Of a stretch of 64,000 nt of DNA, positions 49,447 through 63,535 are shown one piece after another. Numbering within the stretch: position 1 is the first letter of the stretch; each line of letters begins with the position of its first letter. Source of the stretch: Musa acuminata AAA Group (lineage: Eukaryota; Streptophyta; Magnoliopsida; Zingiberales; Musaceae); assembly GCF_036884655.1 (NCBI RefSeq), contig NC_088330.1, positions 28,026,001 through 28,090,000 of the forward strand. The letters are read 5' to 3'. A model generated the notes under the pieces. That model was not told where the DNA came from, searched no databases, and saw nothing but the letters and a program-made list of their open reading frames with translations. A program made the translations under genes and the position numbers.

Positions 49447-50407
49447 ATTATTATTACATACTAATTTTCTTGCACGGTTGTTGCCCTAATTTAATTACAA
49501 AATTTTCTCATTTTAATTTTTTGTGAGACCAAAAGACTTAATTCATCTTGAATGAAAGTACTTTTTGTCACCCAAAATCTCACACATCTATTTCGTCTTT
49601 GTCCATTCTCTACTTCAATCTATAAACAATGTGTTCATCCATTTGTAATTGTTGTTTAACGAATATTCCAACCGAACATAAGACTTTGTTTGCTATTTAT
49701 TAGAGCAACACTGACCTCATAATGTTAGACTTATTTTTGAAAATAAAAATATGTTCTTCCTCCTCTTAACTTGAAAAGAAAAAAAAAATTATATTTTAGA
49801 TTTAGTTCATTGACTTGTCATACACCAACTGTTAATTTTATGATAAGGACATTGATTCGATTCGAGAGCATGCTTTGAACAACTTAAGATGTTTACCAAC
49901 TACCCAACAAGTAAAATGTATATATACCACATCGAAGTGTAAAATGAATTAGGTTGCATACAAAGAAGAGTTCACATCCAATTGTTTGATCAACCAAAAT
50001 ATTATTGGAAATTGAGGAGTATTTTTGAAGTATAGAAATACAAAACACGGTACATGCTGACTCTCAAACCTCACTTTCGTGGGGCCCACTAAGCATTCCA
50101 ATAAATAGTTGGAAGCAGACTGAACCCTGTTTGGGGAACCGATCGTGCGATAGATCTGCCTTCGGACACGTACCCAAATTCATACCAGGATAAGAGGCGA
50201 TGGCCACCCTTTAACCGTCCGCGGCCTGAGTCTCAGATGCTTCTCGCCCGCCAATCGCCATCGATGTAAAAGTGGGTCCCATTCTGTGTCGCGACTGGAT
50301 GATGAGGTAAGTGCTCGGACCGGTAAACCTATAAATCTCTTTGCCCGTCTCCACTTTCCTCCCTTCGAACAGATCGCAAGGCAGCCTTCTTCTACTTGTC
50401 GACTCCA

Positions 50408-51423
50408 ATGGCCGCCGGTCCGATCCCTCGGAGAGGTAAAACCCTTAAATCTATCTTCTCTTCCTCGATCTAATTCGATATCTCGAAGGTTTTTACTGAC
50501 TTTTGTCTCGTCCGTGGACATGGAAATTTAGCTGGGTTGGCTTTAGCCTATCGCCTTTCGGTCGGTGCCGTGTCGTTATCTCGCGATCCCAGCCGACCTT
50601 TTCGTCATTCGACGTCAGCGCCTCGGAATAATGTCAATAACGGAGACTGGGAAGGAGAGTGGTGGGAGGTGATAGCCTCACCTTTCGGTTGCTTTTGTCT
50701 TTCTCTTGCCCTAGTAGACCCGTTTCCACCGGTCGCATCCTCTTCTCTTCGCTCGTCGGCTGCGGAAGAAGTCTGAAAAAGGTCTTCTTTCGATTGCTTT
50801 CCTTTTTTTTTATTTATCTTTTCTCTTTGCTGGATTTGATTGGCTGACCTGCGTGGTATCCTTCAACTGCATGGTTCATCCAATTTTGTCTCCTTGGTTC
50901 TGTTCCTTGGTAGCTCGATCGCTTTCCCCGTTGATTTGATTGAAAAATTGGCGCTTTGTTCTTGATATTGGTTTTTATTTGGGTGATCGAGATCTGCTCT
51001 TGTTATTTGGCATATACCGTCTATTGATGCTTTAGCTTTTGGTATAATCATCAAAAGAAAGAACTTTATATATATTCTTTTGGGAAAAGAGTATACTTTT
51101 GATCTGTGCTTCTTTATGGTTTGATTGCTATTCATCAGTTTGCTCATGCATATCTTCATTTGTGTATTGATATCTTATTGATGTCTCTGCTAGTAGTAAT
51201 TTGCTTGAATTCTCCAGTTTGTGTATATTTCGTGGGGATGAATTGAATAAATTGATGCCTATTGTTGAAAATTCTGCATGGTATTCTAGATCTTGATGTC
51301 AACATGTTGATGTTTTCAGTGGCAACCGTCAGCTGGGATTCACGAAGAACAACTGTAATTTGCTCTACTCAAGTTTGCTGGCTGTTTCATCTCTCCGCCT
51401 ATATAGGTGCCCTGAGAAGTTGA
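50408..51423 (+). promoter_or_regulatory. Possible spliced upstream ORF of the GTD-binding gene
   Basis: A leader exon ending at 50435 (CGGAGAG/GTAAAA) and a second starting at 51320 (TTTTCAG/TGGC) would create a 43-codon ORF. It runs from the ATG at 50408 to the TGA at 51421-51423, 17 bases before the main ATG. If translated it could damp expression of the main protein. Both splice sites are inferred from sequence alone. Confidence 0.4.
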
Positions 51424-51440
51424 TGTAAAACTGGCTAGGG

Positions 51441-54216
51441 ATGGGTTCAAGGGCTCGCATCAGTGGTTTCATGCGATTCTCATCTGCTTTGTCTTCGGCG
51501 ATTCTTGAATGGATATTGATGCTTCTATTATTCTTTGATGCCTGGTTTTCCTACATGGTGACAAAATTCTCTCGTCTATGCAAGTTACAAACACCTTGTA
51601 TATTCTGTTCAAGGCTAGATCACATATTTGGAAGTGAGAAACTGGACTTCTATCTAGATCTAATTTGTGAAACCCACAGATCAGAGATCTCATCACTGGC
51701 CTTGTGTCATGCTCACGGGAAGCTTGCTGATGTTCACACCATGTGCAAAGCTTGTCTCCTCTCATTGAAACCTGAAACTTGCAGATCTCTGGTAGGTAAT
51801 CTTGGAAGACATTTTGATTATAGAGAGAACATTCAGTATGTTGATGGTGATGGCCTCCATGTGCGTGATGAGGATGATTTGGTGAATGTCCCTTTTCTGA
51901 AGAAGGATGAGACAAATTGCTCTCCTGTCAAAATAATTTGTTCATGTTGTGCTGAGCCTCTCCAACATAAACTTCATGCCATTAGGTTGCTTGAGGATGA
52001 ATCCATCGAAGTTGATGTTTCCGAAGTTGACATTTCTTTGTCAAGTTTAACTGGAGATGGGATGAGAAAGACTAGAGAAAAAACTTTGGTTTCCCCAACA
52101 TCTGACCATTTGAGGAATCAAGGATTAGACGAGTTCTCTCACATTGTACACAGTGAAGTTAAAGTTACTACTGACTCTGACTCAGAAGTCCAGCATATAG
52201 ATGATGGTAAAGGAAAATCTCTGGCTCATGGAGCTGAAAATGCCAAGGATGATTTGATGTATCAAAATGTAGAACCAGAGAATGCCACAGATATTGGAAG
52301 CAGTTTATCTGGAAGTCTTTCAGATAATAAAACAATAGGAAAATTAAATTACTCTGATCCAGTTAGTATTTCAGACAATAAAGCCTTGCAAAAGTTGATT
52401 CACTCTGCCCCAGATATCGACGAGCCTTCTGAATCTGTTTCTGAGAAGCAAAAATGTGTAGGTGAGCTCCATGATGTATCAGAAATTTCATCTTCTGGTG
52501 CTGTTGGACATATTCCGAAAGATAGCAATTTGAACCAAATCGAAATCAATGCTAAGCCCCCTCAAACTAAATTTGTGTCAAAAGATCCCCAAGAAGTTCC
52601 TGTGGAGGACTCAAATGTAAAAGGTAAGCTGTAATCCATATCTCTACTGAATCTATATTCTCTATATAATTCCTTAGCTAACCTTTCAATTCTTGTTCTT
52701 GTTATAAGTAGATAAGTTGGAGCAAAGTGATGCTGCATGTGTCAATACTACTTATGTGGATGATGTGAAGGATTGGTGTGCAAAGGACATCGATTTGGGG
52801 ATAAGCCATGATGCAAGTGACCCTGGTCAATCTATGAGTAATCATATGGATCTGAATGATGCGTATAAGCTTGCTGTTGGTGCTAAGGGAAGCTTGCCAT
52901 CTCCTAGATTTGCTGATGTTATTATGGGAAAGGATTCTTCTAGGGTTCAGGAAGATCTGAAACTGCTAATTTCTCAAATATCTGCATCTCGGGGCCTTGA
53001 GTCTCCATGGCATGAAATGACTCCTAGTCCTCGAGTATATGGACAAGATGACGAATCTGTTTTGCAGAACATAACCAAGACACTCTCTCTTGAGAGGAAC
53101 GAATCAGGCTTAGAGTCACTAGATGGAAGTTTTGTTAGTGAGGTGGAAGGGGAAAGTGCATTTGAGAGACTAAAGAGGCAGGTTGAGTTGGACAGGAAGT
53201 CCATAAGCCTTCTCTACAAGGAATTAGAAGAAGAAAGAAGTGCTTCAGCAATTGCGGCAAATCAAGCAATGGCCATGATTACTAGGTTGCAAGAGGAGAA
53301 GGCTGCTATGCAAATGGAGGCTCTGCATTACCAAAGAATGATGGAAGAGCAAGCTGAATATGACCATGAAGCACTTCAGAATTGCAATGAGTTGCTTACT
53401 CAAAGAGAGAAAGAAATGCAAGATTTGGAAGCTGAGATGGAAATCTATAGGAAAAGCTTTACAGATAAATTATCCAATGATCAAGCAGTGGAACTGAATG
53501 GTAATTTCCATGATAAGGAGCTTGAATCATGTAACAAATCTAGGGAAAATCATGTAATGCATCAAGATTCCAGATGGAGTAACTTTGATGGTTTGAAGAA
53601 TCCCTTATCATGTTTTGAAGATGAGGAGGCGTATCTATCAAATTGTTTGGTGAAGTTGGAGAAAAAGCTTCATCTTTTTTCCAATCATGGTGTTTTTGAT
53701 GATGGTTCTAGTTTATTAGTGAATGATGATGAAAATGGATTTCCCGAAAACACATGTACAGATATTCAAGGTGAAGATTTTATACAAAGAAACAGAGTGT
53801 CAGAAGGTGGTGTGGGCACAAATGGTTGGTACTCTGACAAGATTGCATCTGCAGGTCCAGAGCACCTGTATCAGAAAGATGGTCCCCTTGAAAATAGTCA
53901 GGTAGGAGGGATTTTAATGGGTGAAAAGTTATCCAGGAAACCTTCAAGTTCCTTTCAAGGAAACCATGAAGACAGCTTTGACATTGACAAGTACTTGAAA
54001 GTAGTTAACAAGAGTGACTTAGTTGCTCTTGAGGATGAAGTGTCATGTTTAAGTCAGAGGTTGGAGGCACTTGAGGCAGATCGTAATTTTCTTGAACATG
54101 CTATCAACTCACTTAGAAATGGTGATGCTGGTGTTCGGTTTCTTCAACAGATAGCTTGTGATCTGCATGAATTACGGAAAATTGGAATCACTCGACAAGA
54201 GCATCATATAGCTTGA
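51441..54216 (+). CDS. GTD-binding (myosin-binding, MyoB-type) protein
   Basis: Exons 51441-52623 and 52712-54216 (GT-AG, phase 1) encode 895 residues. An N-terminal membrane segment (about 19-41, AILEWILMLLLFFDAWFSYMV) is followed by a cysteine cluster (CIFC at 53-56, then CETH, CHAH, CKAC). A long acidic low-complexity middle follows. The GTD-binding coiled coil (zein-binding/DUF593) spans about 545-645, FERLKRQVELDRKSISLLYK through MEIYRKSF. A second short coiled coil is near 832-865 (ALEDEVSCLSQRLEALEADR). Members anchor to vesicles and bind the globular tail of class XI myosins to drive cytoplasmic streaming. Length and layout fit MyoB1-like proteins. The ATG is the first in frame, just before the membrane segment. 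There is no sign of damage. Confidence 0.93.
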
Positions 54217-57200
54217 GTCTTTACAAGTTCTATCTGTAATGTAAGTCTTTGACTAACATCTCAGAATTTTTGTTTTGTCAGAGGAGCAGAGAAGATATGA
54301 GAAGTTCTTTTAGAAATAACCAAGGTGCATATGGTAAACACCTGGAAATATTGTGAGACAAATGAAATTAATTTGTCTTCAGCCTTTCTTTTGTGTCTAA
54401 GCCATTGTATTCTTAACAAGTTTAGCATATTTTTAACCTTTTGTACTGGGGTATAACTGCAATTTAGTAGTTATTAACTGAGGGTTAAATAATCTTTTAT
54501 ACTAGAAGAAATACTAACACAATGCTGGTCTCCAAAAATTATTCAATATTTTCTATGGTGGCTCTCTTTTGCCAAAACTCTATAATTCTCTGAATCTAAC
54601 CTCTGTCAGCGACATGGTGAACTATAGCTGTATAAACGGGTGGTAGAAGACTAGAAGTACTAGAAACGGCTAACTTTCCTTGATATCATTGCAGAATGTT
54701 TTATCCAGGAAAGCTCCTTTTCATAATAACATGTCACTTCAGGGTTGACTTATAAAAGGTGAAGGCTTTAGTCTGTTTTAAGGATGAGATGTGAGAGAGA
54801 TGCATACCATTTTATTAGAATAGACGTTTGATTAATGCTGCTGTATCAAAATCTCTATTAGACTGATGAGGATGACCAATAGTCATATATGCTATGATGA
54901 TGAATCTAATTGCAATTTTACAGTTTGTTTATGTTAGCATGACCATACTTAGTCTCTATGTTTGTGTCCACCATTTCTTTAGACACAGAAGTTTCTTGTT
55001 TTCAATTTACTTTATTTATTTACTTTTTCCCATGAAAATTGAGGATCTTATTGATATTTGCATATATGTTATGATGAAGCACAAAAGCACCTCCATAGCG
55101 CTTGATGAAGCTATTTGCTTTTTTGTTTCTGTGCAGATGGAATGACATATGAAATTGCCTTTTATTATATGTTAGACATTCTGGTAGTCATGTTCTTCTT
55201 GCTTCCATGCTTGATGCCTTCCTTAATGCAGCTCCTTCCTTTCATCTTAAAAGCTCCTCATTTGACTAGATAAATTATTCAAATTCTTTGGCTTCTCAAT
55301 ATTTATTGATCTTAATATCCTCAATAAGAAAAAAAAAAGAAGGGAAACTGCATCAATCTGGACAAAGAACCATTTTCTGCTAAATCATATGCTTGACCCT
55401 GGCCTTGGCTTTGCGACCTTTGCCGCCTCAGCCAAGCCCATCATTATTGTGCTTCTACTTTTGCTACAACGACCAAACTTTTTGCTATGCCTATCATCAC
55501 CTTTATTTTCTTCTAGAGTGCATTGACTCAGGTGCTTCTCATTACTTGCAAATTGTTTTAAACCCCTATTTATCCTTTTGGATCACCCACCCTTACCTGA
55601 AATGTAATCCTGAGGCTCCAGATGATTCTGCTATTCGTCCTCATGGTGTGATCCTCTGGAATCTCATTTTAAATCTATATGGTTGCTTGTTCAATACTTA
55701 AGTCATTTGGTGTCCCTTAGTTTTTTCTAGTGTCATGTAGCATATTGATTATCGCAACATTCATTTGATGTACTTGTCAGTGATTAAGGGCTTCCAGTTA
55801 CCTGTGCATATGCGGTACCATGTCATTGCACCATACACGGTGCATGCATTAGCAACATGTACCTTACTACTAGCATGCTGTCATTCATATTCTTTATTTT
55901 CATTTAAAAATCAATTGTACTTCTTGTGATTTTACTAAATTTAGGTTTATCATGTGACAAGGAATATTTTCAAAGTCACTTGACCTGATTCTTGCATATT
56001 AGGTATATGTAGAAATTATTATAATTTAGGAGGTGTCTCTTCAAGAGGTTAACGATAATGAATGATCATTGTGAGTGAGCATGATACTTCCAAGATCAAA
56101 GCAATATATATTTCAAGGTGACAAATATTCTGAATTCAAAGTTTGTTAGCTTAATAGTTGGGACTTATGGCTTTGTTTTTGTAAAGTTTGTTGGCTTTTA
56201 TGGTTATTCATTTATGATGAATTAACTAAATTCAGCCATGAACAGTACAATCTGAAGACTCCTATCTTGAACTTGTTCTTTGGAAAGATACAGTTGTAGA
56301 TGATTGCTATGCTATTATAATCTTCTGGATATTAATCAACCGTACGGTTGATGTTCTGTACATTTAGTTGTTTCGTTTTTCACATTTTATCATGTGTCCA
56401 ACATAAAATTCCCTTTGGATTTAGCACCTTGGGAATTTAAATTTGAAGTACCACATATTCACTGAACAACAGAAGTTGGCATAAATCCAAACAATCCCAT
56501 CTTGGGTTCTGGTATAAGCAAAACTTAGATACATGTAATAGTAAAACCTGAAAAAAGTAACAGATAGCATCTCTTAGTAATAAGTATATGCACAATCATA
56601 TTGTGAGGTCATTAGGACATGTAACATGATCTAGCCCCATGATTGGAATTTGAAATATGATTTTTTGTCTTCAATGAAGCATAGAGTAATGAGACAAATA
56701 GAAGAAGATATTGGCTTATGCCACATCCCATAGGATGTGTGGTTGATACAACATGATATGTGGAAAATGGTGAAATGGTTGTCTTTGGTTGTGATTTGCA
56801 TAATTGATGTGGTTATTTTTTTAATCTTTGAGCATGATACTCACCTTAGGAGTCTCTTCCAATTCATTTTGATTGGCCATGATTGCTAATAGGTTCATCT
56901 TTTGCTTGGTATGTTGTTGTCCTCCTACTATTATTTTTTCTTTCATTTCTCTATCTTTAAAGAGTGTTGTTAATATTTTTGATCAAGATTATGCATGATC
57001 ATGCTATACCTCTAAGGGCTATCCATACCAAATTGTTGCTCATGAATATGACAACATCGATCATAGAATCAGCTGATGTAGGATGCATAAAATTATGACA
57101 CTGATCCAGTTTTTAGGAAATTATTGGTCTCATGGAGTGAAGTCCAACAGTTTAATTTAAGGCTGCAATGGTCGTTCTTATTTGGAAAATCTGATTCAGT

Positions 57201-60200
57201 AATTAGTTGGAACTTTTAGTTGGACCTAAATTATTGTTTCATTGAAGATCTGATTCTTAAAAGAATATAGGTAGATGAAGCTAACTCTTGAAGTTATGAA
57301 TGAGGATTTTGGTTATGTTGACAAAAATACTGAAAATAAAGCTGGCCTCCTGTTAAAATAGTTTATTGAAAGAATATGAAGATAATTGAGATGAGGCAGC
57401 CACTGTTTAATAAATTTGATGAATGATTTTGTATTACATAAACTATTATTTTTTGTTAAAGAAAGAGTACAATGTTTATTTGGAACTATCAAGTAATTTT
57501 GGTCTAAAACCCTAGGCTGATGAATCATTTTTCTTCTTATGAGATTGCTGCAATTGAATAAAGCAGCAAGTGGATATTGCAGTATATGCTAAGAGAATAA
57601 TGACACTCTCGTAACTCGTAAGGGCCTTGAATGGCAGGTCTTTAAGGGATTGTTGATTTTTATGTCAATCAAATCCCACTTCAATACCAAACTAGTTGGT
57701 ATCTTATCCTGATAACTGAAAGAATACCACATTAATGATGTCCATATAAAGCACTTCAATTTGAAGACTTGTGACGCATAGTGAACTCATAAATTTATAT
57801 GATCATTATCAGAAGACATAATGTAGGAGTCAAATTAGCACAAAAGATAATGAAGTGATTTTTTTTGTTCTTAATCAACACATTCTGGATATTTAAAGCT
57901 AACAATTTACTTAAATTGGATGTTGCAAACAAGAATTAAGGGCATCAGGGAAGATTCTGTCCAACTGGTCTTATTAGCCAGTCCAACTCATGTGCAAGAT
58001 TATCAAACTGAAATCAAATAAGCTCTTGGTTAATCAGCATAACTTTTATGTTTTAACTAATAATGCATGCCTGCCTTTTGCTCATGCAATTATTTTCCTT
58101 GCTACTGAACTTCTCATAGGCCATACACAACCATGCATTCAGTGGCAACCTAATCAGTTGTTAGTATGCTCTGTCAGTATGTATCATGTCTAATGCCACT
58201 AGTGTTATCGCATGATTTAATATCAATTTTTTTGGTGGCCAAGTACATATCCTTAATATACTGGTACCACTATGTTGTCATAAGTCAACCCCATATTGGT
58301 GGAACAAACCTGTAAACTTTTGCAATTATGATGTTTTTAGGACATATGAGGGCATATCTCAGCTGAAAAACATTGCTTAAATTGGACATGAAACACCAGA
58401 ATTTTCTTGATTCTCTTCATGATTATGAATGACTAGGAAACTTATTTGCACCATGTGGGGACCAATAATTACTCTGGGAACTTGGCACAATAAACCTGAC
58501 CAGACATTGATTTCTATCGTAGCTCGTTGTTTCCTAAAATAATATGCAACTTGATGCGCTAAAGTTAGTCACTTCTGCTCCGATGATTCCTTTTATTAGT
58601 TTCTAAATCTTAGCCGATTTCATTTTAGTTAAATAGTATGAATTGTCTTGTATGTAATCTGATTTATGCTACTTATGTAGGATCTGGATGATGAAGGTTC
58701 ATAATTTACGTTCAGGACAGAGGCTCATATAGTCTGAGCACCCACAACTGTATACTATATTCAGTAGTTGGAAATGTGGCTGATGGGTCTTCAGAGGCTG
58801 CTTCATTTTTACCTTGTGTGTTTTACTTTTCTTTTCTTTATAGAATTGCTTGGTTTTGTATTTTCTTATCATTATCATTTTTTCTATATTAACTTGATTT
58901 CATTCAGAATTAGTATTTTTTATCTTTTTCTTTCTTAAAAATGAGTGGTAAATTTGTAATAGGGTGATTACTGTGTGATAGCAATGACCTGTGCATTGTA
59001 AAACATCTTCTGCATGCTCACATCTGCTGAGTTGTTCAATAATCTGGGGACTTGTAGTTTTTGCCATCAAGAGTCTCAGCAATGAGAGTAACAGTATCAT
59101 TATATTCTTCTCTGTAATATAACTTAAAAATCCTTATTGAAAGTTCTGTTATAATTTCTAGTTTTTATACCAATCAGTTGTTATACCTGTAATCCCTGCA
59201 TGCTGAGCCTGGTTTCGGTGCAAATATAATTCTTTGTCGTGCTTTACCACCAGCTTGCAAGTGCATCTTTTACCAACAGTTTACAGTTCATCTGATTGGA
59301 AGAGCATGTAACTTGTAGGTTTTTTTTTTGTTAAAGATCACACATGTGCTTCAAGTTGAGGCATAAGAGATGCTTCTAATTATTAAAGACTGCAGGTAAT
59401 GTTTCCTATCCTGAGGTTAATCTTAGCATCTCTGTGGGAAAGTATGGGACTTGTTTAGTTGCATGATCTACTAAATTATGACTCTTCAAGTTTCTCTCTC
59501 CAGGAAGAACCAAATTTGTGATCCTCCTGACTTGTTGGCTGTTGAATTGTTTTCTCAATCGGAAGCTCTCTGGACTTAAAACCTGGAAAGCAACTGGAAA
59601 TGGGACTTGAATTGTTTTTCTCAATCAGAAGCCCTCAATCATTGAAATCCTACAAGACACTTGAGATGGTCTATATCTCTAACTATGATTTCAATAACAT
59701 TTATCATAATGGTTACTGATCAAATAAAATTAGTTTTACTAGTCACAAATGAGGATGTTACCAAAATTACTTTCAATTGCTTTTCATGATAGACAAGAAA
59801 CATTAAGGATAATGTTGTATTAAGTATTTCATGAAATATAGTGAATTGGGTAGATATTATATTCTTCTACATATTCAATATATGAATTATTTTGCTAATA
59901 TTATTGGTATCAGAACCGTACTTCATCCATGTTGTTTAGAACATAAAGTATAAATATGATATGTTTCTTTGATGGAAATGATTTATGTTATTCAATAACT
60001 ACTTTTATTCTAATTGATATTATCGTATGGTCCTCCTATTCTTCTTTCACAATGTGTTTGTTGTGTTCATGCTTTTCTCATTTCAACCATTGTAGATGCT
60101 ATGTAATGGATGTATTGGTTTTGTCAATTTGATACTAATTAAGAGAATAAAATTAATTTTTAGGGGATGTATATACTGTGAAATGTAAGTTGATCATGCT

Positions 60201-61100
60201 TAAAACTATTGAATGATTTTTTAGTTATATAAAATAAAAGGATTCTTTTATGTTATTTTAGAGACATCGAAAGTCGATGTTTTGAGATAATATTTTTGAG
60301 TACATGTACATTGCAGTTCTTTTCTTGTTATATAAGGTGTAATAGATAAGTCTTTTGAACAAATTAAAATTGCACTTTGCTATATTTGTTGAGATTCTCT
60401 TAAAAAGGATTATATGTGACTTGTTATAGATGTATTAGCTCAATGTGATTTCAATTATTTCTTACGTTATGTATCAACATGAGAATTTATTCATGAGTTT
60501 ACTATGAGATGTGATATAATATTTTAATATTTATAATCTAAGAGTAGTCATAATATCCTAAGTTGTAATATAATTATGATTAATCGATGGTCACATTGTA
60601 AAGGTAATTACTTTAAGATGACTACAAAAGAATAAATGACATCATGTAAAATTATAATTGACTTGTCAAGTTAGAGTTAACTTGTACAAGCCGATAATTT
60701 AAAAAATATTTTTTTCAGATCAATAAGTATGTAATATTATTAATGTTATTAATTAAATTTTGATGTAAATTTTATGCACAATGTACCTTTACTCACATAA
60801 ATATTATAATTTTTTATTAATATAATTTATTTCTTTCATTGCATAAACTTGATTATTTTTCTTAGTTTTATATATTTTTTTCGTCTGCTCTTATTAATGT
60901 TGTTCTTACTTTGAGTGATGATTAATTTTTTTACTAGGAAAGTTCTTTTGTCTCTTGGGTGCATAGATCTTGACTTGACACTTTTATGTGGATGAAACAC
61001 TTGAAAGAAAATAGCATAATCATTTAAGTATAATGCTCATCAGATCTCATGTCAATAAGAGTAATTGAAGTTTTATTGTTGAATATAACAAAGTACACTA
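54217..61100. other. Gene-poor AT-rich stretch
   Basis: It begins with the 3'UTR of the GTD-binding gene. I see no further gene. A 102-codon frame at 55393-55701 includes DSGASHYL, which recalls a Copia protease site, but nothing else in it fits. Otherwise I saw only poly-A/T runs and scattered short frames. Confidence 0.5.
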
Positions 61101-62945
61101 TAAATAAAAGTCGTCGTCGAAGAATAATTTGTGACTTCATATAAGAAACAAACTAGTATTGTAATGAAAAAACTTTTAGATATAAAGTTTGATAATTTTA
61201 AATATATGTGTGTGTGTAAGCATATAATACAAAAAAGAGACGTTGATGCTCAACTTAAGTCCTTGGAGATTGAGATAATTAAGTCTTTTCTAGTTTATTT
61301 CACATTGAATTAGTTTCCTATAGAATTTGGTCTCAATCTCAATAGAAAAATAATTAAGTCTTTTCTAGTTTATTTCACATTGAATTAGTTTCCTATAGAA
61401 TTTGGTCTATCTAAAATTTCCTATAACATATATAAAATAAATGACCGGTTAATAAACTCTTTTGACTATGTGTGTACAAGAGAAAAGATGTTGAATCATG
61501 AGAAGCTTCGATAAAAAAAAGAAACATTGCTCATTTAGCAACTAATAAGAAGAGTAATAAGTGGAAAGAAAGATGTGTCCATAAAGAAAAGAAACATAAA
61601 AAATTATCAATATAGTATCAAGATAGATAATAAAGTTCATTATTTCATTTATAAGAAGAGACACATAGCTAGTAACAAATGGACTTATTTTGGTTCATTA
61701 ATCCATATTATGAATACCATATAAGCTTTCTAGATCTAAGAAAATCGAGATAAAATAAATAAAGTATGGAAGGCATTAATTAATTAGGACTCATAGACTT
61801 ATTTAGAAAACTAGATTAATTTTGGATCTTGAAAACTCTCAAGACTTATGCTTGAAACTTAGTTTATATTTAAGGCACTATGTATGTTGAACCATCAATT
61901 CTCTAGAAACTTACTTTACGTTTTAAGGCTTATGCAAGTTGTTTTGCTTTTTTATTTTGAAAACTCTATATATAGCATTTTACAAAATAAAAACATTATT
62001 AAAATTGGATTCAAAAGTTAAGCTTAACTATTTTACAATATATGATAAAAAAAAACTAAAATTAAGCATCGTATTATCAATAAGCATTCTTCTTGTTTAT
62101 GACACAAGAGATTAGATCATATCTTTATAGAAAGAATAAATATATTAAAACTCTTGATTTTATTGATTTCAAAAATTTTATGAATTATATAAAAGATAAG
62201 CTATCCAACACGTCTTTTACTGAGGATAGATACCTGCCAAAGAGGAATACTGAAACTGTAGAAATTATATGCACTGAGATATGTTGTGAGTCTTTTACTC
62301 TATGCCTCAATAAATTATTGAGAGACAATTTATCCCATTTATAGATGACTATATAAGATATATTTAATTATATATTTTTATTTGAGAAAGCCAAAGCTCT
62401 TGATGCCTTTAAGGTTTACAATGCAAAAATAAAGAAATAAATATAAACAAATTAAAATTATAGGAGTAGAAAGAGAGAAGAGTATTATGAAGGTGCATAA
62501 AAATAGACCAATAATGAGTCTGTTCATTAAGTTCATTGAAGAAGATATTATTGGAGAGTATGTAATGCTTTACACAACTCAACAAAATAAGATTGCAGAA
62601 AGGAGTCACACGCTTAATATATGATAAGTGATGCTAATTTATCTTATCCATTTGGAATGAAGTATTAACGATCATTGTATTATCTTAAACAAGGTTTCAT
62701 TGTATTATCTTAAACTAAGCTTAAATCATTTGTATGTGTGGAATTGGAAGTGAGGATTTATAATCCTAGTATTAAAAAGAATAAGACCTTAGAACAGTCA
62801 ATAATTTTTTTTATTGATGATGTTATTAACTCTAAAGATATACTTTTTTTTTTTGTCTCTTACATGTACCAAGAATTGTTGAATCAAGAAATACTAAATT
62901 TGTTAGGGATAATTTAAAAAATAATTTTTTGTATATATAATTTAA
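61100..62945 (+). mobile_element. Decayed Copia gag-pol
   Basis: Plus-strand fragments in many frames follow Copia order: gag (DVDAQLKSLEIEIIKSFLVYF, FPIEFGLSKISYN, LNHEKLR), a broken zinc knuckle region (61640-61690, HYFIYKKRHIASNKW), GAG-pre-integrase (62093-62200, RLDHI...RIN), integrase (62340-62430, FIDDY then KAKALDAFKVYNAK) and a post-integrase segment (62700-62930, SLNHLYVWNW, PRIVESRNTKFVRDN). There are many stops and deletions, and no LTR was recognised. It is old. Confidence 0.82.
61277..61406 (+). repeat. 70-bp tandem duplication in the Copia relic
   Basis: The block AATTAAGTCTTTTCTAG...AGAATTTGGTCT occurs at 61277-61334 and 61349-61406. It duplicates part of the decayed gag frame. 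Confidence 0.9.
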
Positions 62946-63170
62946 AAAAATAAATAATAGTATTAGTTTAATTTTGATCGACTGACCTTATCATCATGAT
63001 GAAGAACCACTTTAAAACAGAAGTACATATAGAGTCTAATACTCCTATCAATAATCGTGTTAGTATTGAAACCATTAAAACAAAATAAATCCATCGGTTC
63101 ATCGATTATTGATGGTTTTACGAGAATCAAGGTATACATTACAAACAATAATACCTAAAATTATTGGATT

Positions 63171-63200
63171 CTCCATAATAATAATAATAATAATAATAAT
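63171..63200. repeat. (ATA)n microsatellite
   Basis: About ten ATA units in intergenic DNA. Confidence 0.85.
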
Positions 63201-63471
63201 ATCCCATCCCTTTAGCCAGTTTAATTGATCTTTTACATTAATTTATATTTGATTTAATTTAGACGTCGATTAAAGGGTACCTTAATATGACTTAAAATGA
63301 TTGAATACTTTCTTTTGAAGGACACTCGGCTTATTGTCATCCCTCGTTATACTTCCATCAATCTTTGGAGATCGAATTAGACCCATACACCAACAACAAG
63401 TTCGGCAATGTGGGGTCAGAGATGGCACCATCTTCTTCCACTCATTCTGACCGACTCGTAGCTTCGCTTTC

Positions 63472-63535
63472 ATGACGGCGACGGCCAAATTGAGCAAGCA
63501 CGCTCCACTAGTCACTTTTCCCGTTGAAAGAGACG
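63472..63535 (+). CDS. Possible first exon of a gene running off the right edge
   Basis: An ATG in a locally GC-richer stretch opens 21 codons (MTATAKLSKHAPLVTFPVER and D) and ends at G/GTATTC. It is followed by a pyrimidine-rich (TC)n run at 63563-63590. This looks like the first exon and intron start of an ordinary plant gene. I do not recognise the peptide, and no second exon is visible before 64000. Confidence 0.35.

Noticed and set aside
55393..55701. Frame containing DSGASHYL as a Copia protease
   Set aside because: Only the eight-residue motif matches; the flanking residues do not resemble gag-knuckle or integrase sequence.
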